From UBA5429 sp942493315 (GTDB lineage: Bacteria; Bacteroidota; Bacteroidia; Bacteroidales; WCHB1-69), in NCBI GenBank assembly GCA_942493315.1, contig OW818690.1, positions 2,170,001 through 2,234,000 of the forward strand: 64,000 nt of DNA. Reading direction: 5' to 3'. This document shows, in pieces, positions 34,395-43,887 of the stretch (position 1 is its first letter; each line of letters opens with the position of its first letter). The notes below the pieces were generated by a model that was given only the letters and a program-made list of their open reading frames with translations, ran no database searches and was not told where the DNA came from. A program made the position numbers and the translations under genes.

Positions 34395-35327
34395 ATGTTA
34401 ATAAAAAGATATATACACAATCCAATTTTGACCAAAGAGGATGTTCCCTATCCTGTGGCAACAGTTCATAATGCAGGAATTGTTAAATATAATGAGATCT
34501 ATATCATGATCTTCCGATCGCATAAGTTGAATGGTCGAAGCATTTTAGGAAAAGCTGAAAGTATGGATGGATACCATTTTGTGGTTAATAAGGAACCGTT
34601 TATGATCCCTTCTACCGAAGCTTATTTTAAAGAGTATGAAGAATATGGAATTGAAGATCCCAGAATAGTAGAGATTGATGGGGAGTTTGTTATTACCTAT
34701 AGCGCTTATTCCAGAAATGGAGTTCGGATTGGTTTAGCTAAAACAACTGACTTTAAGAGCGTTGAACGATTTTCTATGATTACAGAAGCTGATTACCGTA
34801 ATGTTGTGATTTTCCCTGAAAAAATTGATGGACTTTATGTTCGCTTAGACAGACCCCATTCAGAAATTTCACCTTGGTCAATCTGGATATCCTATTCTCC
34901 TGATTTACGTTACTGGGGAGATGCCAAATTGATTATGAAACCTTTAGAGTATCATTGGGATCAGATGAAAATCGGCCCTGGAGCTCCTCCAATTAGAACA
35001 CCACGTGGCTGGTTGTCAATTTATCATGGCGTTTTTCCTACTATGGATGGTTCGGTTTATCGTTTGGGCGTTGCATTGCATAGTCTAAAAGATCCTTCTA
35101 TCATTTTAGGCGTTGGAGATGAATGGATTCTACAGCCGGAAGAAATATATGAAGTGACAGGTTATGTGCATAATGTTGTTTTTACTTGTGGTGCAGTCCC
35201 TGAACCGGATGGTACCGTAAAAATTTATTGGGGCGGTGCAGATACCGTTATGTGTATGGGAACAGCCGTTATTGATGAATTGGTGGACCATTGCCTTGTA
35301 AACTCTAGAAATCCTTTACCATTATGA
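34395..35327 (+). CDS. GH130-family glycoside phosphorylase/hydrolase
   Basis: 310 residues, five-bladed beta-propeller type. Recognisable GH130 features are the NPIL start, AGIVKYNEIYIMIFR, EYGIEDPRIVEIDGEFVITYSAY (catalytic Asp in EDPR), and GPGAPPIRTPRGWLSIYHG. GH130 enzymes act on beta-mannosides, mostly by phosphorolysis to mannose 1-phosphate. Subfamily (beta-1,4 or beta-1,2) cannot be set from motifs alone. Its stop overlaps the start of the next glycosyltransferase by 4 bp. Confidence 0.85.
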   Translation: MLIKRYIHNPILTKEDVPYPVATVHNAGIVKYNEIYIMIFRSHKLNGRSILGKAESMDGYHFVVNKEPFMIPSTEAYFKEYEEYGIEDPRIVEIDGEFVITYSAYSRNGVRIGLAKTTDFKSVERFSMITEADYRNVVIFPEKIDGLYVRLDRPHSEISPWSIWISYSPDLRYWGDAKLIMKPLEYHWDQMKIGPGAPPIRTPRGWLSIYHGVFPTMDGSVYRLGVALHSLKDPSIILGVGDEWILQPEEIYEVTGYVHNVVFTCGAVPEPDGTVKIYWGGADTVMCMGTAVIDELVDHCLVNSRNPLPL

Positions 35328-36334
35328 AAATAGCAGTATTATCTCCCATTTCATGGAGAACACCTCCTCTAAAATATGGTCCTTGGGAACAAGTAGCCTC
35401 CAATATTACTGAAGGACTTGTCGAAATGGGGCACGATGTTACTCTTTTTGCGACAGGAAACTCCGTGTCAAAAGCAAAGCTCCAATCTGTTTCAGAAACA
35501 GCTTACTCAGAAAACCCTGATATGGATACTAAAGTATGGGAGTGCTTGCATATCAGTCATTTAATGGAACAAGCGGATCAATTTGATATTATTCATAACA
35601 ACTTCGATTTTCTTCCCCTTACTTATTCAAAACTTATAAAAACACCCATGGTTACTACTATTCACGGGTTTTCCTCTCCAAAAATAATTCCTGTTTTTGT
35701 CAAATATAACGATACCAATACTTATGTTTCCATTAGTAATGCTGATCGCTGTGATCAATTAACGTACATGGCAACCGTTTATAATGGTATTAAATTGGAT
35801 CTCTTTGATTTTAATCCAATTTCTAAAGATTATTTGTTGTTTTTCGGTAGAATTCACCCTGAAAAAGGTACTTATGAAGCGATTAAAATTGCTAAACAAT
35901 CGAAAAAGAGATTAATCATTTCCGGGTTTATCCAAGATCAACAATACTTTGATGATAAAGTGAAAAAATATATTAACAATGAAGATATCATCTATGTAGG
36001 TAATTCTAATCCTATTGAGAGAAATGAACTTTTAGGAAACGCTTTAGCTTTGCTTCATCCTATAAGTTTTAACGAACCTTTCGGATTAAGTGTGGCTGAA
36101 GCAATGCTTTGTGGAACACCGGTAATCGCATTTAATCGAGGCTCTATGCAAGAGTTGATTCAACAAAACCAAACCGGATTTCTGGTCAGAAATGTGCAGG
36201 AGGCTATAGATGCTGTCAATAATATTTCGACAATTAATAGAAAATCTTGTTATGACTGGGCTGTTTCCCGGTTTAGTCAACAAAAAATGATAGAAGGATA
36301 TCTTGATGTTTATCAAAAAGTACTCCATAAATAA
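35324..36334 (+). CDS. GT4 glycosyltransferase
   Basis: 336 residues. The N-terminal KIAVLSPISWRTPPLKYGPWE is the acceptor-side Rossmann start; the C-terminal half has LLFFGRIHPEKGTYEAIKIA, then EPFGLSVAEAMLCGTPVIAFNRGSMQELI, the EX7E-type nucleotide-sugar motif of GT4. Its sugar specificity is unknown. It is translationally coupled to the GH130 gene upstream, so the two probably act on the same glycan. Confidence 0.85.
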   Translation: MKIAVLSPISWRTPPLKYGPWEQVASNITEGLVEMGHDVTLFATGNSVSKAKLQSVSETAYSENPDMDTKVWECLHISHLMEQADQFDIIHNNFDFLPLTYSKLIKTPMVTTIHGFSSPKIIPVFVKYNDTNTYVSISNADRCDQLTYMATVYNGIKLDLFDFNPISKDYLLFFGRIHPEKGTYEAIKIAKQSKKRLIISGFIQDQQYFDDKVKKYINNEDIIYVGNSNPIERNELLGNALALLHPISFNEPFGLSVAEAMLCGTPVIAFNRGSMQELIQQNQTGFLVRNVQEAIDAVNNISTINRKSCYDWAVSRFSQQKMIEGYLDVYQKVLHK

Positions 36335-36352
36335 CTAAATATTCAATACAAA

Positions 36353-37834
36353 ATGATGGAACATAATACCATAATTTCAAAATTAATTAAAAGAAAAAAA
36401 ATTAGAATTGATAGAGATCCCTCCAGAGTAATTACCAGAGCACACATCCCCGGAAATCTTTTGAGAATCACTAAAATCATTAATAGAGTGCTCTCTCTCT
36501 CCGAAAATGGAGCAAAATTGCTTTTAGATTCGGTTATTGATAATTTTGCCGACAGACATAAGAATATTCATGAACAATTATTATTAAATTTTGATAAAGT
36601 TTCAGAATATTTACCCCCCAATACAGTAGTGAATTCAGTGAAGAAAACGCTTATAGGAGCCTATTTTACCATGGAGTATTCTATAGAATCTGCAGCTCTT
36701 TTTAATCCTTCAATCGTGCCACATCCCAATCAAAATGGTGTATCCGAAGGATCTTTACGTTTTATTATGAGTCTACGAGCTACGGGTGAGGGACATATCT
36801 CATCGATTGTTTTTCATAGTGGCATTATTGATAAATCGGGATCTATTGAATTTAACAATGTGTCAAATTTTGTTCAAACACCCACAATTTCACACGAACC
36901 TTTCTATAATAATCAGCTTTTTAAATTACAACTGAAAGAGATGAATGCCTGGGATAATACCAGCAAAAGGGTGTTAGATCAACTCCCAGAAGTATTTACT
37001 TTTGAAGACCTAAAAGTGATTCTTCATGTTCTTCATATCAATCCAGAGTTTGAAAGTGATAATAAAACAATTACCATAATTAATTGGCTTGCCAATTCCA
37101 ATTATAAAATTCGATTTGATATAAAAACAAAATTATCTGAAAGGGTAGTGTTCCCGGTTTCAGAAAATGAAAGTAAAGGGATTGAAGATGCCCGTTTTGT
37201 TAAGTTTTTGGATGAAAAAGGGGATGCAACTTATTATGGCACCTATACAGCCTACAATGGAATCACCATTCTGTCTCAATTAATTGAGACTAAAGATTTT
37301 ATTACTTTTAATATCCATACCCTCAACGGTAAAGCAATCCAAAATAAAGGGATGGCACTTTTTCCTCGAAAGATAAATGGAAAATATGTCATGCTATCCA
37401 GACAAGATGGAGAAAATAATTATATCATGTATTCCGACAATATCCTTTTTTGGCAAAGTGCTCAAATCATACAGGAACCGAAGCTTCCATGGGAGTTTAT
37501 TCAGATAGGGAATTGCGGCTCCCCAATAGAGATAAACGAAGGCTGGCTGGTGTTAACACATGGTGTTGGTCCAATGCGACAATACTCCATTGGTGCTATT
37601 TTATTGGATTTGGAAAACCCTTCCAAGATCATTGGTTACTTAGAGGATCCTTTGTTAGCACCTAATGAAGAAGAGCGGGACGGATATGTTCCGAATGTTA
37701 CCTACTCTTGCGGAGGATTAGTACACAACAATAAACTGATCATTCCTTATGCCATGTCTGATATCTCTTCAGGTATTGCAACCATTGCCGTTAAAGATTT
37801 GCTAAGTTGCATGAAATTTACAACTATCACTTAA
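36353..37834 (+). CDS. GH130-like protein, long form
   Basis: 493 residues. The N-terminal 180 residues are an extension; the GH130 propeller core follows with KGIEDARFVKFLDEKGDATYYGTY (EDAR catalytic region) and GNCGSPIEINEGWLVLTHGVGPM. The EDPR motif of the shorter paralogue is EDAR here. Long GH130 proteins of this shape occur next to GT4 genes in glycan clusters. Likely an inverting beta-mannoside-active enzyme; substrate inferred from the family only. Confidence 0.8.
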   Translation: MMEHNTIISKLIKRKKIRIDRDPSRVITRAHIPGNLLRITKIINRVLSLSENGAKLLLDSVIDNFADRHKNIHEQLLLNFDKVSEYLPPNTVVNSVKKTLIGAYFTMEYSIESAALFNPSIVPHPNQNGVSEGSLRFIMSLRATGEGHISSIVFHSGIIDKSGSIEFNNVSNFVQTPTISHEPFYNNQLFKLQLKEMNAWDNTSKRVLDQLPEVFTFEDLKVILHVLHINPEFESDNKTITIINWLANSNYKIRFDIKTKLSERVVFPVSENESKGIEDARFVKFLDEKGDATYYGTYTAYNGITILSQLIETKDFITFNIHTLNGKAIQNKGMALFPRKINGKYVMLSRQDGENNYIMYSDNILFWQSAQIIQEPKLPWEFIQIGNCGSPIEINEGWLVLTHGVGPMRQYSIGAILLDLENPSKIIGYLEDPLLAPNEEERDGYVPNVTYSCGGLVHNNKLIIPYAMSDISSGIATIAVKDLLSCMKFTTIT

Positions 37835-37842
37835 TCATACGA

Positions 37843-37876
37843 GCACATTGAGCAATCGAGCACATTGAGCAATCGA
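37843..37876. repeat. Two tandem GAGCACATTGAGCAATC units
   Basis: The 17-base unit GAGCACATTGAGCAATC occurs twice between the convergent ends of the GH130-like gene and the helicase gene. Confidence 0.6.
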
Positions 37877-37877
37877 G

Positions 37878-39188
37878 CTATACCCAACTCAGCCGGATCC
37901 GGGCTTCTTTGAGCTTCTTGTTGTGGAGTGTATCTATGCAGTGCTGAACAACATCGTGTCTTACGGCTATGTATGATCTGTCTTGTTGTACCTCAATAAT
38001 TCCTAATTCCTCTTTAGCTAGATTCGCTTGCTTGAATAAGAGTCCTGCAATGTCTCCTTTGGAGATTTTGTCTCTTCTGCCACCCATTATGCACAAAGTT
38101 TCCCATTGTGATAAAGTGATTTCTTGAATCGGATTTAAACGGATCGGCTTGATAGCATCCAAATATTCAGGTAGATACTCTTCTTCCCACTTCAAAATAT
38201 AGGCTGTTCCTTCTGAATTCATCCGGGCTGTCCGTCCGTTCCGGTGCATAAACTCGTGCTCTTTTAATGGCAACTGATAATGAATGATGAACTTTAACTC
38301 AGGTATGTCAATTCCCCTTGCTGCTAAATCGGTAGCAACCAACAACTGATAAGTGCCATTTCTGAATTTTATTAAAGCTAATTCCCGATCGTTTTGTTCC
38401 ATCCCTCCATAAAAACACCCATGACTGATATGGTTGTCAAATAGATAGTTACTGATATAATCGATGGTATCTTTGAAATTACAAAAAATAATACCTGGCT
38501 GATTTCCGATGTGTAAAAGGGTTTCCAATAACGTTTTTAGCTTATCTTTATCTGGAGAAATCACCATTTTAAGTTCTAATTGTGCTTCCCCTTTTTCAGT
38601 AAAAGTAATGGTCTTTGGGTTTTTAAGGTGAACAAATTCAGGAATGGTAACCTTGTTGGATGCTGATGTTAAGACTTTTTTGGAAACAGAATCAAGAGAT
38701 TCCAAGATCTCACTCATCTCTTTTTCAAAGCCAATTTCTAAGGATTTATCAAACTCATCGAGAATAATGGTTTTGATATGTCTGATGCTAAAACTCTCTC
38801 TTCTTAGGTGATCTGCGATTCTTCCCGGTGTCCCAACCAGAATGGCAGGGGGTTGTTTGAGGTCGAGTTGGTCTTTTTGTCCCGATCTTCCCCCATAAAT
38901 GGCATTCACTTTGATACCGGCACCCAATTTTCTGATCACTTGTTCAATCTGAATCGCTAATTCCCGTGTTGGGGTTAATATAAGGGTTTGGACTTCCAGA
39001 AGATTGGGATCGATTTTATCCAGTACAGGAATTAAAAATGCAATAGTTTTTCCGGTTCCCGTAGGTGAGAGGAGGATCACTTCCTCATTTTTTTGAATGG
39101 TTGATATGGCCTCTTCCTGCATAGAATTAAGTTCAGAGATTCCAAGTTTAGGCAGTAAAGTTGACCATTTGTTAAAGCTATCTGTCAT
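37878..39188 (-). CDS. DbpA-like DEAD-box RNA helicase
   Basis: About 436 residues from the ATG at 39188 (MTDSFNKW). Motifs: SPTGTGKT (Walker A), PTRELAIQ, TPGR, ILDEFD (motif II is DEFD, not DEAD), TSAS where SAT is usual (motif III), ATDLAARGIDIP and HRNGRTAR. The C-terminal part (ISKGDIAGLLFK..IAVRHDVVQHCI) is the DbpA-type RNA-binding domain that directs helicases to 23S rRNA in ribosome assembly. The two altered core motifs are unusual but appear in some Bacteroidota members. Confidence 0.85.
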   Translation of the reverse strand: MTDSFNKWSTLLPKLGISELNSMQEEAISTIQKNEEVILLSPTGTGKTIAFLIPVLDKIDPNLLEVQTLILTPTRELAIQIEQVIRKLGAGIKVNAIYGGRSGQKDQLDLKQPPAILVGTPGRIADHLRRESFSIRHIKTIILDEFDKSLEIGFEKEMSEILESLDSVSKKVLTSASNKVTIPEFVHLKNPKTITFTEKGEAQLELKMVISPDKDKLKTLLETLLHIGNQPGIIFCNFKDTIDYISNYLFDNHISHGCFYGGMEQNDRELALIKFRNGTYQLLVATDLAARGIDIPELKFIIHYQLPLKEHEFMHRNGRTARMNSEGTAYILKWEEEYLPEYLDAIKPIRLNPIQEITLSQWETLCIMGGRRDKISKGDIAGLLFKQANLAKEELGIIEVQQDRSYIAVRHDVVQHCIDTLHNKKLKEARIRLSWV

Positions 39189-39227
39189 TTTAAATCGATT
39201 CAAATTATAAACTATATTTAATATTTG

Positions 39228-39235
39228 CAAAGATA
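39228..39235 (-). promoter_or_regulatory. -7 box of the helicase gene
   Basis: TATCTTTG on the minus strand, 40 bp upstream of the helicase ATG; fits TAnnTTTG. No convincing -33 box is seen. Confidence 0.55.
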
Positions 39236-39243
39236 CAAAATAA

Positions 39244-39303
39244 GAAGCTAATGTGGTAATAAGCTAATAAGCTAATGTGGTAATAAGCTAATAAGCTAAT
39301 TAG
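39244..39303. repeat. AGCTAATAAGCTAATGTGGTAAT repeats
   Basis: Short imperfect repeats of AAGCTAATGTGGTAAT and AAGCTAAT in the spacer before the methyltransferase gene. The same words recur near 53326-53344. Confidence 0.6.
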
Positions 39304-39345
39304 TAGATGGTTTGGAATTTTAAATAAATATTCAAATTGATCCTT

Positions 39346-39945
39346 TTATTTTGAGCAAGTAAAAAAGTATCCAATATCAAATTGATAATCAATGTTTTTG
39401 AATCCTGCTAATTCTAATTCTTTAACAACAAAATCAATATCATATTTATAAAATATATCATCAAATGTAAATTTCATTTTCTTTAAATCTTCGGGTGCAA
39501 CCATATAAAAGCAAAATCCTCCATTTGTTTTTAATTCCTTATTGATTTTTTGAAAAGCGGTTTGAACATTATCCCAAAAATAGATCACATTGATGAAAAA
39601 TATTTGATCAAAACTTTCCGGAGGGAATGGGAACTCTAAGTAATCACCAAATTTTAGGTTTAATTTTTTGTCTTGAATGTGTTGTTTATTTCTATTCTTT
39701 GATTCCTGAAGCATTAGTTCAGAAAAATCAACACCGGTTACCATACAATCATGATTTTTACAAATCATATCAATTCCAACGCCGTGCCCATACCCAATTT
39801 CCAGAATATGATCCCCTTTCTTAATATTTAATAGAGGAATAAGTTTCAAATAAGCGTGGAGATTCCCCTTTTTCATTAAAAAAGAGATCATTTTCCCTAA
39901 AAAACCACTTGGTTTTCTGAACTGATTTCCAATTTGTCGTAACAT
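39346..39945 (-). CDS. Class I SAM-dependent methyltransferase
   Basis: 199 residues. Motif I is HILEIGYGHGVGIDMI, followed by GVDFSELMLQESKNRN (acidic residue binding the SAM ribose) and FDQIFFINVIYFW (post-II region). The fold is that of small-molecule methyltransferases (Methyltransf_11/25 type). Substrate not deducible. Flanked by the helicase and an exported protein; single gene. Confidence 0.8.
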   Translation of the reverse strand: MLRQIGNQFRKPSGFLGKMISFLMKKGNLHAYLKLIPLLNIKKGDHILEIGYGHGVGIDMICKNHDCMVTGVDFSELMLQESKNRNKQHIQDKKLNLKFGDYLEFPFPPESFDQIFFINVIYFWDNVQTAFQKINKELKTNGGFCFYMVAPEDLKKMKFTFDDIFYKYDIDFVVKELELAGFKNIDYQFDIGYFFTCSK

Positions 39946-39987
39946 TTTTTTATCTTTAATAAATACTATTTATAACATTGTAAAAAC

Positions 39988-40809
39988 TTATTTTATTTCA
40001 AATTCGTATTCTTTTTTAAAATAATATCTTCTAACAATCGACCATACAACATCTCTCTTTTGAACAGTTTGTACTCTTTCCGGTCTTGTATTTGGAGTTT
40101 GGTATAATAATTGAAATTTGTATTTTCCAGGTTGTAATGTATCTTTCCACCCAAAAGATCCTACTGAAGCAAAGGATGTTGAATCTGGATAGAGAATTTT
40201 ACCATCTGAAAAATTAAAATCTATTCGTCCAAGATAATAGTCGCTCCATACAGAGTCCTTAAAATAACTAATTGAACCCCAGTAAAAATCCTCTCGATAA
40301 ACACCAATTAAAGTATCAGACGAATTGTTTTTAAGCAAAAAAAATGGTTCTTTATTGGGTTCAGTGGATTTACAAGAAGGTAGATACTCAATTAAAAGTT
40401 TCTCATGTGGCGGATAGTAACTCACAATTGTAAGATGTGCATCTTTTTGTTTTTTAAAATATTTGTCAAAATGAATATAAATAGTTACTTTTTCTTCTTT
40501 TCCATTTAATTTAAACGGATATTGTATAGTATCAGAAAATATTAAATTATCTGTGAAACTTATAACTATTAGAAAACTAGTATCTAATCTATCAATAGTG
40601 AAATTAGATTTTGTATCATCTTTATGGTGATCTAAAATCAATTCTTTTTGATCTGAATGTTCTAAACTTACAGTAACTTTTGGTCTTATTTTTACATCTT
40701 TACAACAACTATATTCAAATTCTACTTTAGTTTGTCCATTTCCATTCAAAAAAGCAATCATTAATATAATAAGTAAACAAAGCTTGCTATAAAAAATATA
40801 AATTTTCAT
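39988..40809 (-). CDS. Exported protein of unknown function
   Basis: 273 residues with a signal peptide ending NGNGQTK (about residue 26). EYSCCKDVKIRPKVTVSLEH begins a beta-sandwich-like region; later CKSTEPNKEPFFLLKNNSSDTLIG and GKYKFQLLYQTPN. It could be an outer-membrane-associated or carbohydrate-binding protein, but no family is recognised. Confidence 0.75.
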   Translation of the reverse strand: MKIYIFYSKLCLLIILMIAFLNGNGQTKVEFEYSCCKDVKIRPKVTVSLEHSDQKELILDHHKDDTKSNFTIDRLDTSFLIVISFTDNLIFSDTIQYPFKLNGKEEKVTIYIHFDKYFKKQKDAHLTIVSYYPPHEKLLIEYLPSCKSTEPNKEPFFLLKNNSSDTLIGVYREDFYWGSISYFKDSVWSDYYLGRIDFNFSDGKILYPDSTSFASVGSFGWKDTLQPGKYKFQLLYQTPNTRPERVQTVQKRDVVWSIVRRYYFKKEYEFEIK

Positions 40810-40812
40810 ACT

Positions 40813-41003
40813 TTGAACCTTTTACCTCTTACTTATTACTTCTTACCTCTTACCTCTTACCTTTTACTTCTTACCTTTTACTTCTTACCTTTTACCTCTT
40901 ACCTTTTACCTCTTACCTTTTACCTTTTACTTCTTACCTTTTACCTCTTACCTTTTACCTTTTACCTCTTACCTTTTACCTCTTACCTCTTATCTATTAT
41001 CTC
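40813..41003. repeat. CTTACCTTTTAC low-complexity tandem array
   Basis: About 190 bp of CTTACCTTTTAC/CTTACCTCTTAC units in the plus direction, between two minus-strand genes. An ORF across it (residues LLTFYFLPFTSYLLP..) is an artefact of the repeat. Confidence 0.85.
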
Positions 41004-41005
41004 TT

Positions 41006-41812
41006 TTACGCCAGTAAAAGCAAACTTCCCGCCATGACCGCCATGCCGGCAACTAAGCCACCAATGGCCAAATGGTGCTCACCATACTCTTCTGCAGTGG
41101 GAAGTAGTTCATCCAGTGATATATACACCATGATTCCGGCAACACCTGCAAAAATAATCCCAAATGCAGATTCATCCAAAAGTCTAAGTAATAAGAAATA
41201 ACCGATGATCGCTCCAACCGGTTCTGCTAATCCCGATAAAAAGGAGTACCAAAACGCTTTCTTCCTGCTCTTTGTAGCATAATAGATGGGTACCGATACC
41301 GCAATCCCTTCCGGAATGTTGTGAATGGCAATCGCTACTGCAATGCTTATCCCCATGGTCGGATTTACCATTCCTGCCATAAAAGTGGCTAACCCTTCAG
41401 GGAAGTTGTGAATTGCAATGGCTAATGCGGAAAATAATCCCATTCGCATCAAGCTTTTGGCTTTATCATTTTGATCCTCAGGACTTTTTAAATTCTTTAA
41501 TTCATGTGGGTTTTCATAAGATGGAATCAGTTTGTCGATGATTGCAATCAAGGCAATTCCACCAAAAAAGGCTAATACTGTGAATACATATCCTTGTTTC
41601 TCTCCAAACGAATCCACTAAAGCCACTTTTGCTTTTTGAAATATGTCCACTAACGAGACATAAATCATAACTCCGGCAGAAAAACCTAATGAAATAGCTA
41701 AAAATTTCGGACTAAATTTTTTGGACACTAATGACATGGCGCTTCCAATTCCGGTTGATAATCCGGCAAATAAGGTTAATCCTAATGCAAATAAAATATT
41801 GTTGGTCTCCAT
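41006..41812 (-). CDS. zupT: ZIP-family divalent metal transporter, ZupT-like
   Basis: 268 residues, about eight transmembrane helices. HNFPEGLATF and HNIPEGIAVSVP in helices 4 and 5 are the metal-binding ZIP signatures; helix 8 ends GMAVMAGSLLLLA. Imports Zn2+ and other divalent cations into the cytoplasm. Length and motif order match bacterial ZupT. Confidence 0.88.
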   Translation of the reverse strand: METNNILFALGLTLFAGLSTGIGSAMSLVSKKFSPKFLAISLGFSAGVMIYVSLVDIFQKAKVALVDSFGEKQGYVFTVLAFFGGIALIAIIDKLIPSYENPHELKNLKSPEDQNDKAKSLMRMGLFSALAIAIHNFPEGLATFMAGMVNPTMGISIAVAIAIHNIPEGIAVSVPIYYATKSRKKAFWYSFLSGLAEPVGAIIGYFLLLRLLDESAFGIIFAGVAGIMVYISLDELLPTAEEYGEHHLAIGGLVAGMAVMAGSLLLLA

Positions 41813-41831
41813 TTGATTTTAAAATTGGGTA

Positions 41832-41839
41832 CAAAGATA
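41832..41839 (-). promoter_or_regulatory. -7 box of the ZIP transporter
   Basis: TATCTTTG on the minus strand, 20 bp before the ATG; a short leader of about a dozen bases. Confidence 0.6.
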
Positions 41840-41845
41840 ATCATT

Positions 41846-43018
41846 TTATCTGAGTTGAATTCTTCTGGTTAACTCTCTTTTAAAATTTTGAATTTCACGA
41901 TTCGATTGTGCTGATACAGAGGAGTTTTCTTCTGCCCGTCTTACTAAATAGGGCATCACTTTTTGAACAGGACCGTAAGGTAAATATTTAGAAACAAAAT
42001 ATCCTGAATGCGCTAAATTAAATGTGATATGATCACTCATTCCATAAAGCTGTGCAAAAGCTACTCTTTTATCTGCAGGTTCCAAATTGTATTTTTCCAT
42101 CAGTTCTATGGTGTTCATACAACTCTCTTCATTATGGGTTGCCACACAAACATGAATGGTGTCAATATTGGTAATACAGGTTGCAACAGCTTCATTATAA
42201 GCATTGTCCGTATCTTGTTTGGTAAAATGAATAGGAGAGGGGTATTTCATTTCGAAGGCACGCTCCCGTTCATTTTCCATATAAGCACCTCTCACTAATT
42301 TTACACCTGCTTTACATCGTTGATCCTGAGCATATTGAATCAATCGTTGTAACATTGGAATTCCTTCAATTCGATACATTTGGATCGTAGTGTAAACAAT
42401 TGGTTTCACTTTGTTGAATCGGGGCATCATTTCATAAACCATTTCATCAATAGCAGGTTGGATCCAACTGTCCTCAGCATCTACGAAAATGGACAATTCA
42501 TAAATAGAGGCTATCTCATAAATTGATTCAGCTCTTTTCTTGGCCGCAAGCCAATATTGTTGTTCTTTTTCAGATAATGGTGCACCGGAAGCTACTTTTT
42601 CAAGTAAGGAAAAGGAGCATAATCCGGTAAATTTGAATACACCAAAAGAGATATAGGGTTGATTTTTAGCTACTTCAATAGTTTTGAGAATCTCATCTCT
42701 CACTTTATCAAAGTTTTCTTCTCCTTCTAACCCCTCAGCTGAATAATCTAAAATGGAGTAACACCCATGATCACCCAGTTTTATAATGGTTTTATCACAT
42801 TTATCGACAGAAGTACCTGCACAGAAGTGCTTGAATATATTATTCTTAACGATCCATCCATAAGGAATTTTTAAAATTTTTGCCATTTGGAGTAACGTTT
42901 TTCCAATCGTTACAAAAACCGGTTTTGTAATAAATGTAAATAAAAATAGGGCTCTTCTTAATTCACCATTTGATAGATGTTTAAATGCAATTTGAGTATT
43001 GTTGAAATTTGGTTTCAT
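41846..43018 (-). CDS. putA: Proline dehydrogenase
   Basis: About 390 residues from the ATG at 43018 (MKPNFNNTQIAFKHL). FVDAEDSWIQPAIDEM and AGVKLVRGAYMENERERA are FAD- and proline-binding motifs of the PutA proline dehydrogenase barrel, and LYGMSDHITFNLAHSGYFV-KYLPYGPV matches its late part. It oxidises proline to P5C and donates electrons to quinone. A monofunctional enzyme without the P5C dehydrogenase half; 'putA' follows common use for monofunctional forms. Confidence 0.85.
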   Translation of the reverse strand: MKPNFNNTQIAFKHLSNGELRRALFLFTFITKPVFVTIGKTLLQMAKILKIPYGWIVKNNIFKHFCAGTSVDKCDKTIIKLGDHGCYSILDYSAEGLEGEENFDKVRDEILKTIEVAKNQPYISFGVFKFTGLCSFSLLEKVASGAPLSEKEQQYWLAAKKRAESIYEIASIYELSIFVDAEDSWIQPAIDEMVYEMMPRFNKVKPIVYTTIQMYRIEGIPMLQRLIQYAQDQRCKAGVKLVRGAYMENERERAFEMKYPSPIHFTKQDTDNAYNEAVATCITNIDTIHVCVATHNEESCMNTIELMEKYNLEPADKRVAFAQLYGMSDHITFNLAHSGYFVSKYLPYGPVQKVMPYLVRRAEENSSVSAQSNREIQNFKRELTRRIQLR

Positions 43019-43036
43019 GTTTTTTTTATTAGAGTG

Positions 43037-43044
43037 CAAAAATA
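43037..43044 (-). promoter_or_regulatory. -7 box of the proline dehydrogenase gene
   Basis: TATTTTTG on the minus strand about 18 bp before the ATG. Confidence 0.55.
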
Positions 43045-43149
43045 GCAATTTGATTTCATTTATGGTAATAGATTCTTTCAATAGAATAATAGATAAAAAA
43101 AATCCACTTCGTCTGGGAAGTGGATTTTATTATTTCATATATTCGGTTA

Positions 43150-43746
43150 TTATAAAAGGACTTTTGATGACCTTTTGATAAATCTTTGATATTCAATCAT
43201 TTTTTTATGTAATTTTTGAGCTAAAAATGGACACCCTTCTTGCAAATAATCGTAAATAATCTGAGATTCAGCCAAATAATCTTTTTTCTTTTTATTATCC
43301 CAGAAGAAAGGGGGATATTGAAGGTTTGCAAGTCTATCGGCAAGTTTTACTGCCCAAACTTCATAAGGTTGATCTTTGATTCGTTCTAAAGAATCAATCA
43401 CTTTCATTTTTCTGCCTTTGATTTTAGCATCTTTAGTCAATGCAGCCACTCCATTTGCAACTTCAGTACCAAACTCATCTTTGATATCAGAATAAGTTAA
43501 ATGAGAATCTTCTAAGGCATCATGGAGCATGGCACATTTTACAGCTAAATTTGCATTTAACTGATGTTCAAAAAGTGTGGCAGTCATAACCTCAAATGTA
43601 ACACTTTGAACATGATCAAGATAATCAGTAAATTCACCCTCCTGATATCCGCCATATCTTTGTCCTTCATGAATTTTTGAGGTAAGTTCCCAAACCTTGT
43701 CAAATTCAAAATTTCCAAAAACTTGAGTGTTGCTTTCCAGTTTCAT
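43150..43746 (-). CDS. HD-domain hydrolase (RelA/SpoT-like HD)
   Basis: 198 residues. HEGQRYGG..DYLDHVQSVT then CAMLHDALEDSHLTYSDI and VWAVKLADRLANLQYPP are the HD-superfamily residues arranged as in the ppGpp-hydrolase half of SpoT or its small homologues. No synthetase domain. It could hydrolyse (p)ppGpp or another nucleotide; substrate is inference. Confidence 0.78.
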   Translation of the reverse strand: MKLESNTQVFGNFEFDKVWELTSKIHEGQRYGGYQEGEFTDYLDHVQSVTFEVMTATLFEHQLNANLAVKCAMLHDALEDSHLTYSDIKDEFGTEVANGVAALTKDAKIKGRKMKVIDSLERIKDQPYEVWAVKLADRLANLQYPPFFWDNKKKKDYLAESQIIYDYLQEGCPFLAQKLHKKMIEYQRFIKRSSKVLL

Positions 43747-43808
43747 TGTTGTTGTTAGTGTTGATCTAATGAGTTTTTTAAAATGAGTTTTAACGTCCTA
43801 ATGAAGTG

Positions 43809-43816
43809 CAAATATA
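43809..43816 (-). promoter_or_regulatory. -7 box of the HD gene
   Basis: TATATTTG on the minus strand about 62 bp upstream of the ATG at 43746. Confidence 0.5.
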
Positions 43817-43887
43817 ATAAAAAAACTAATAAAACCTTACGCTCTATTAATTTTTTTATTTTTTTTGAATTAATTGTAAATATAATG

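Noticed and set aside
40813..41037. ORF of leucine/phenylalanine/tyrosine repeats
   Set aside because: Translation of the CTTACCTTTTAC low-complexity array.
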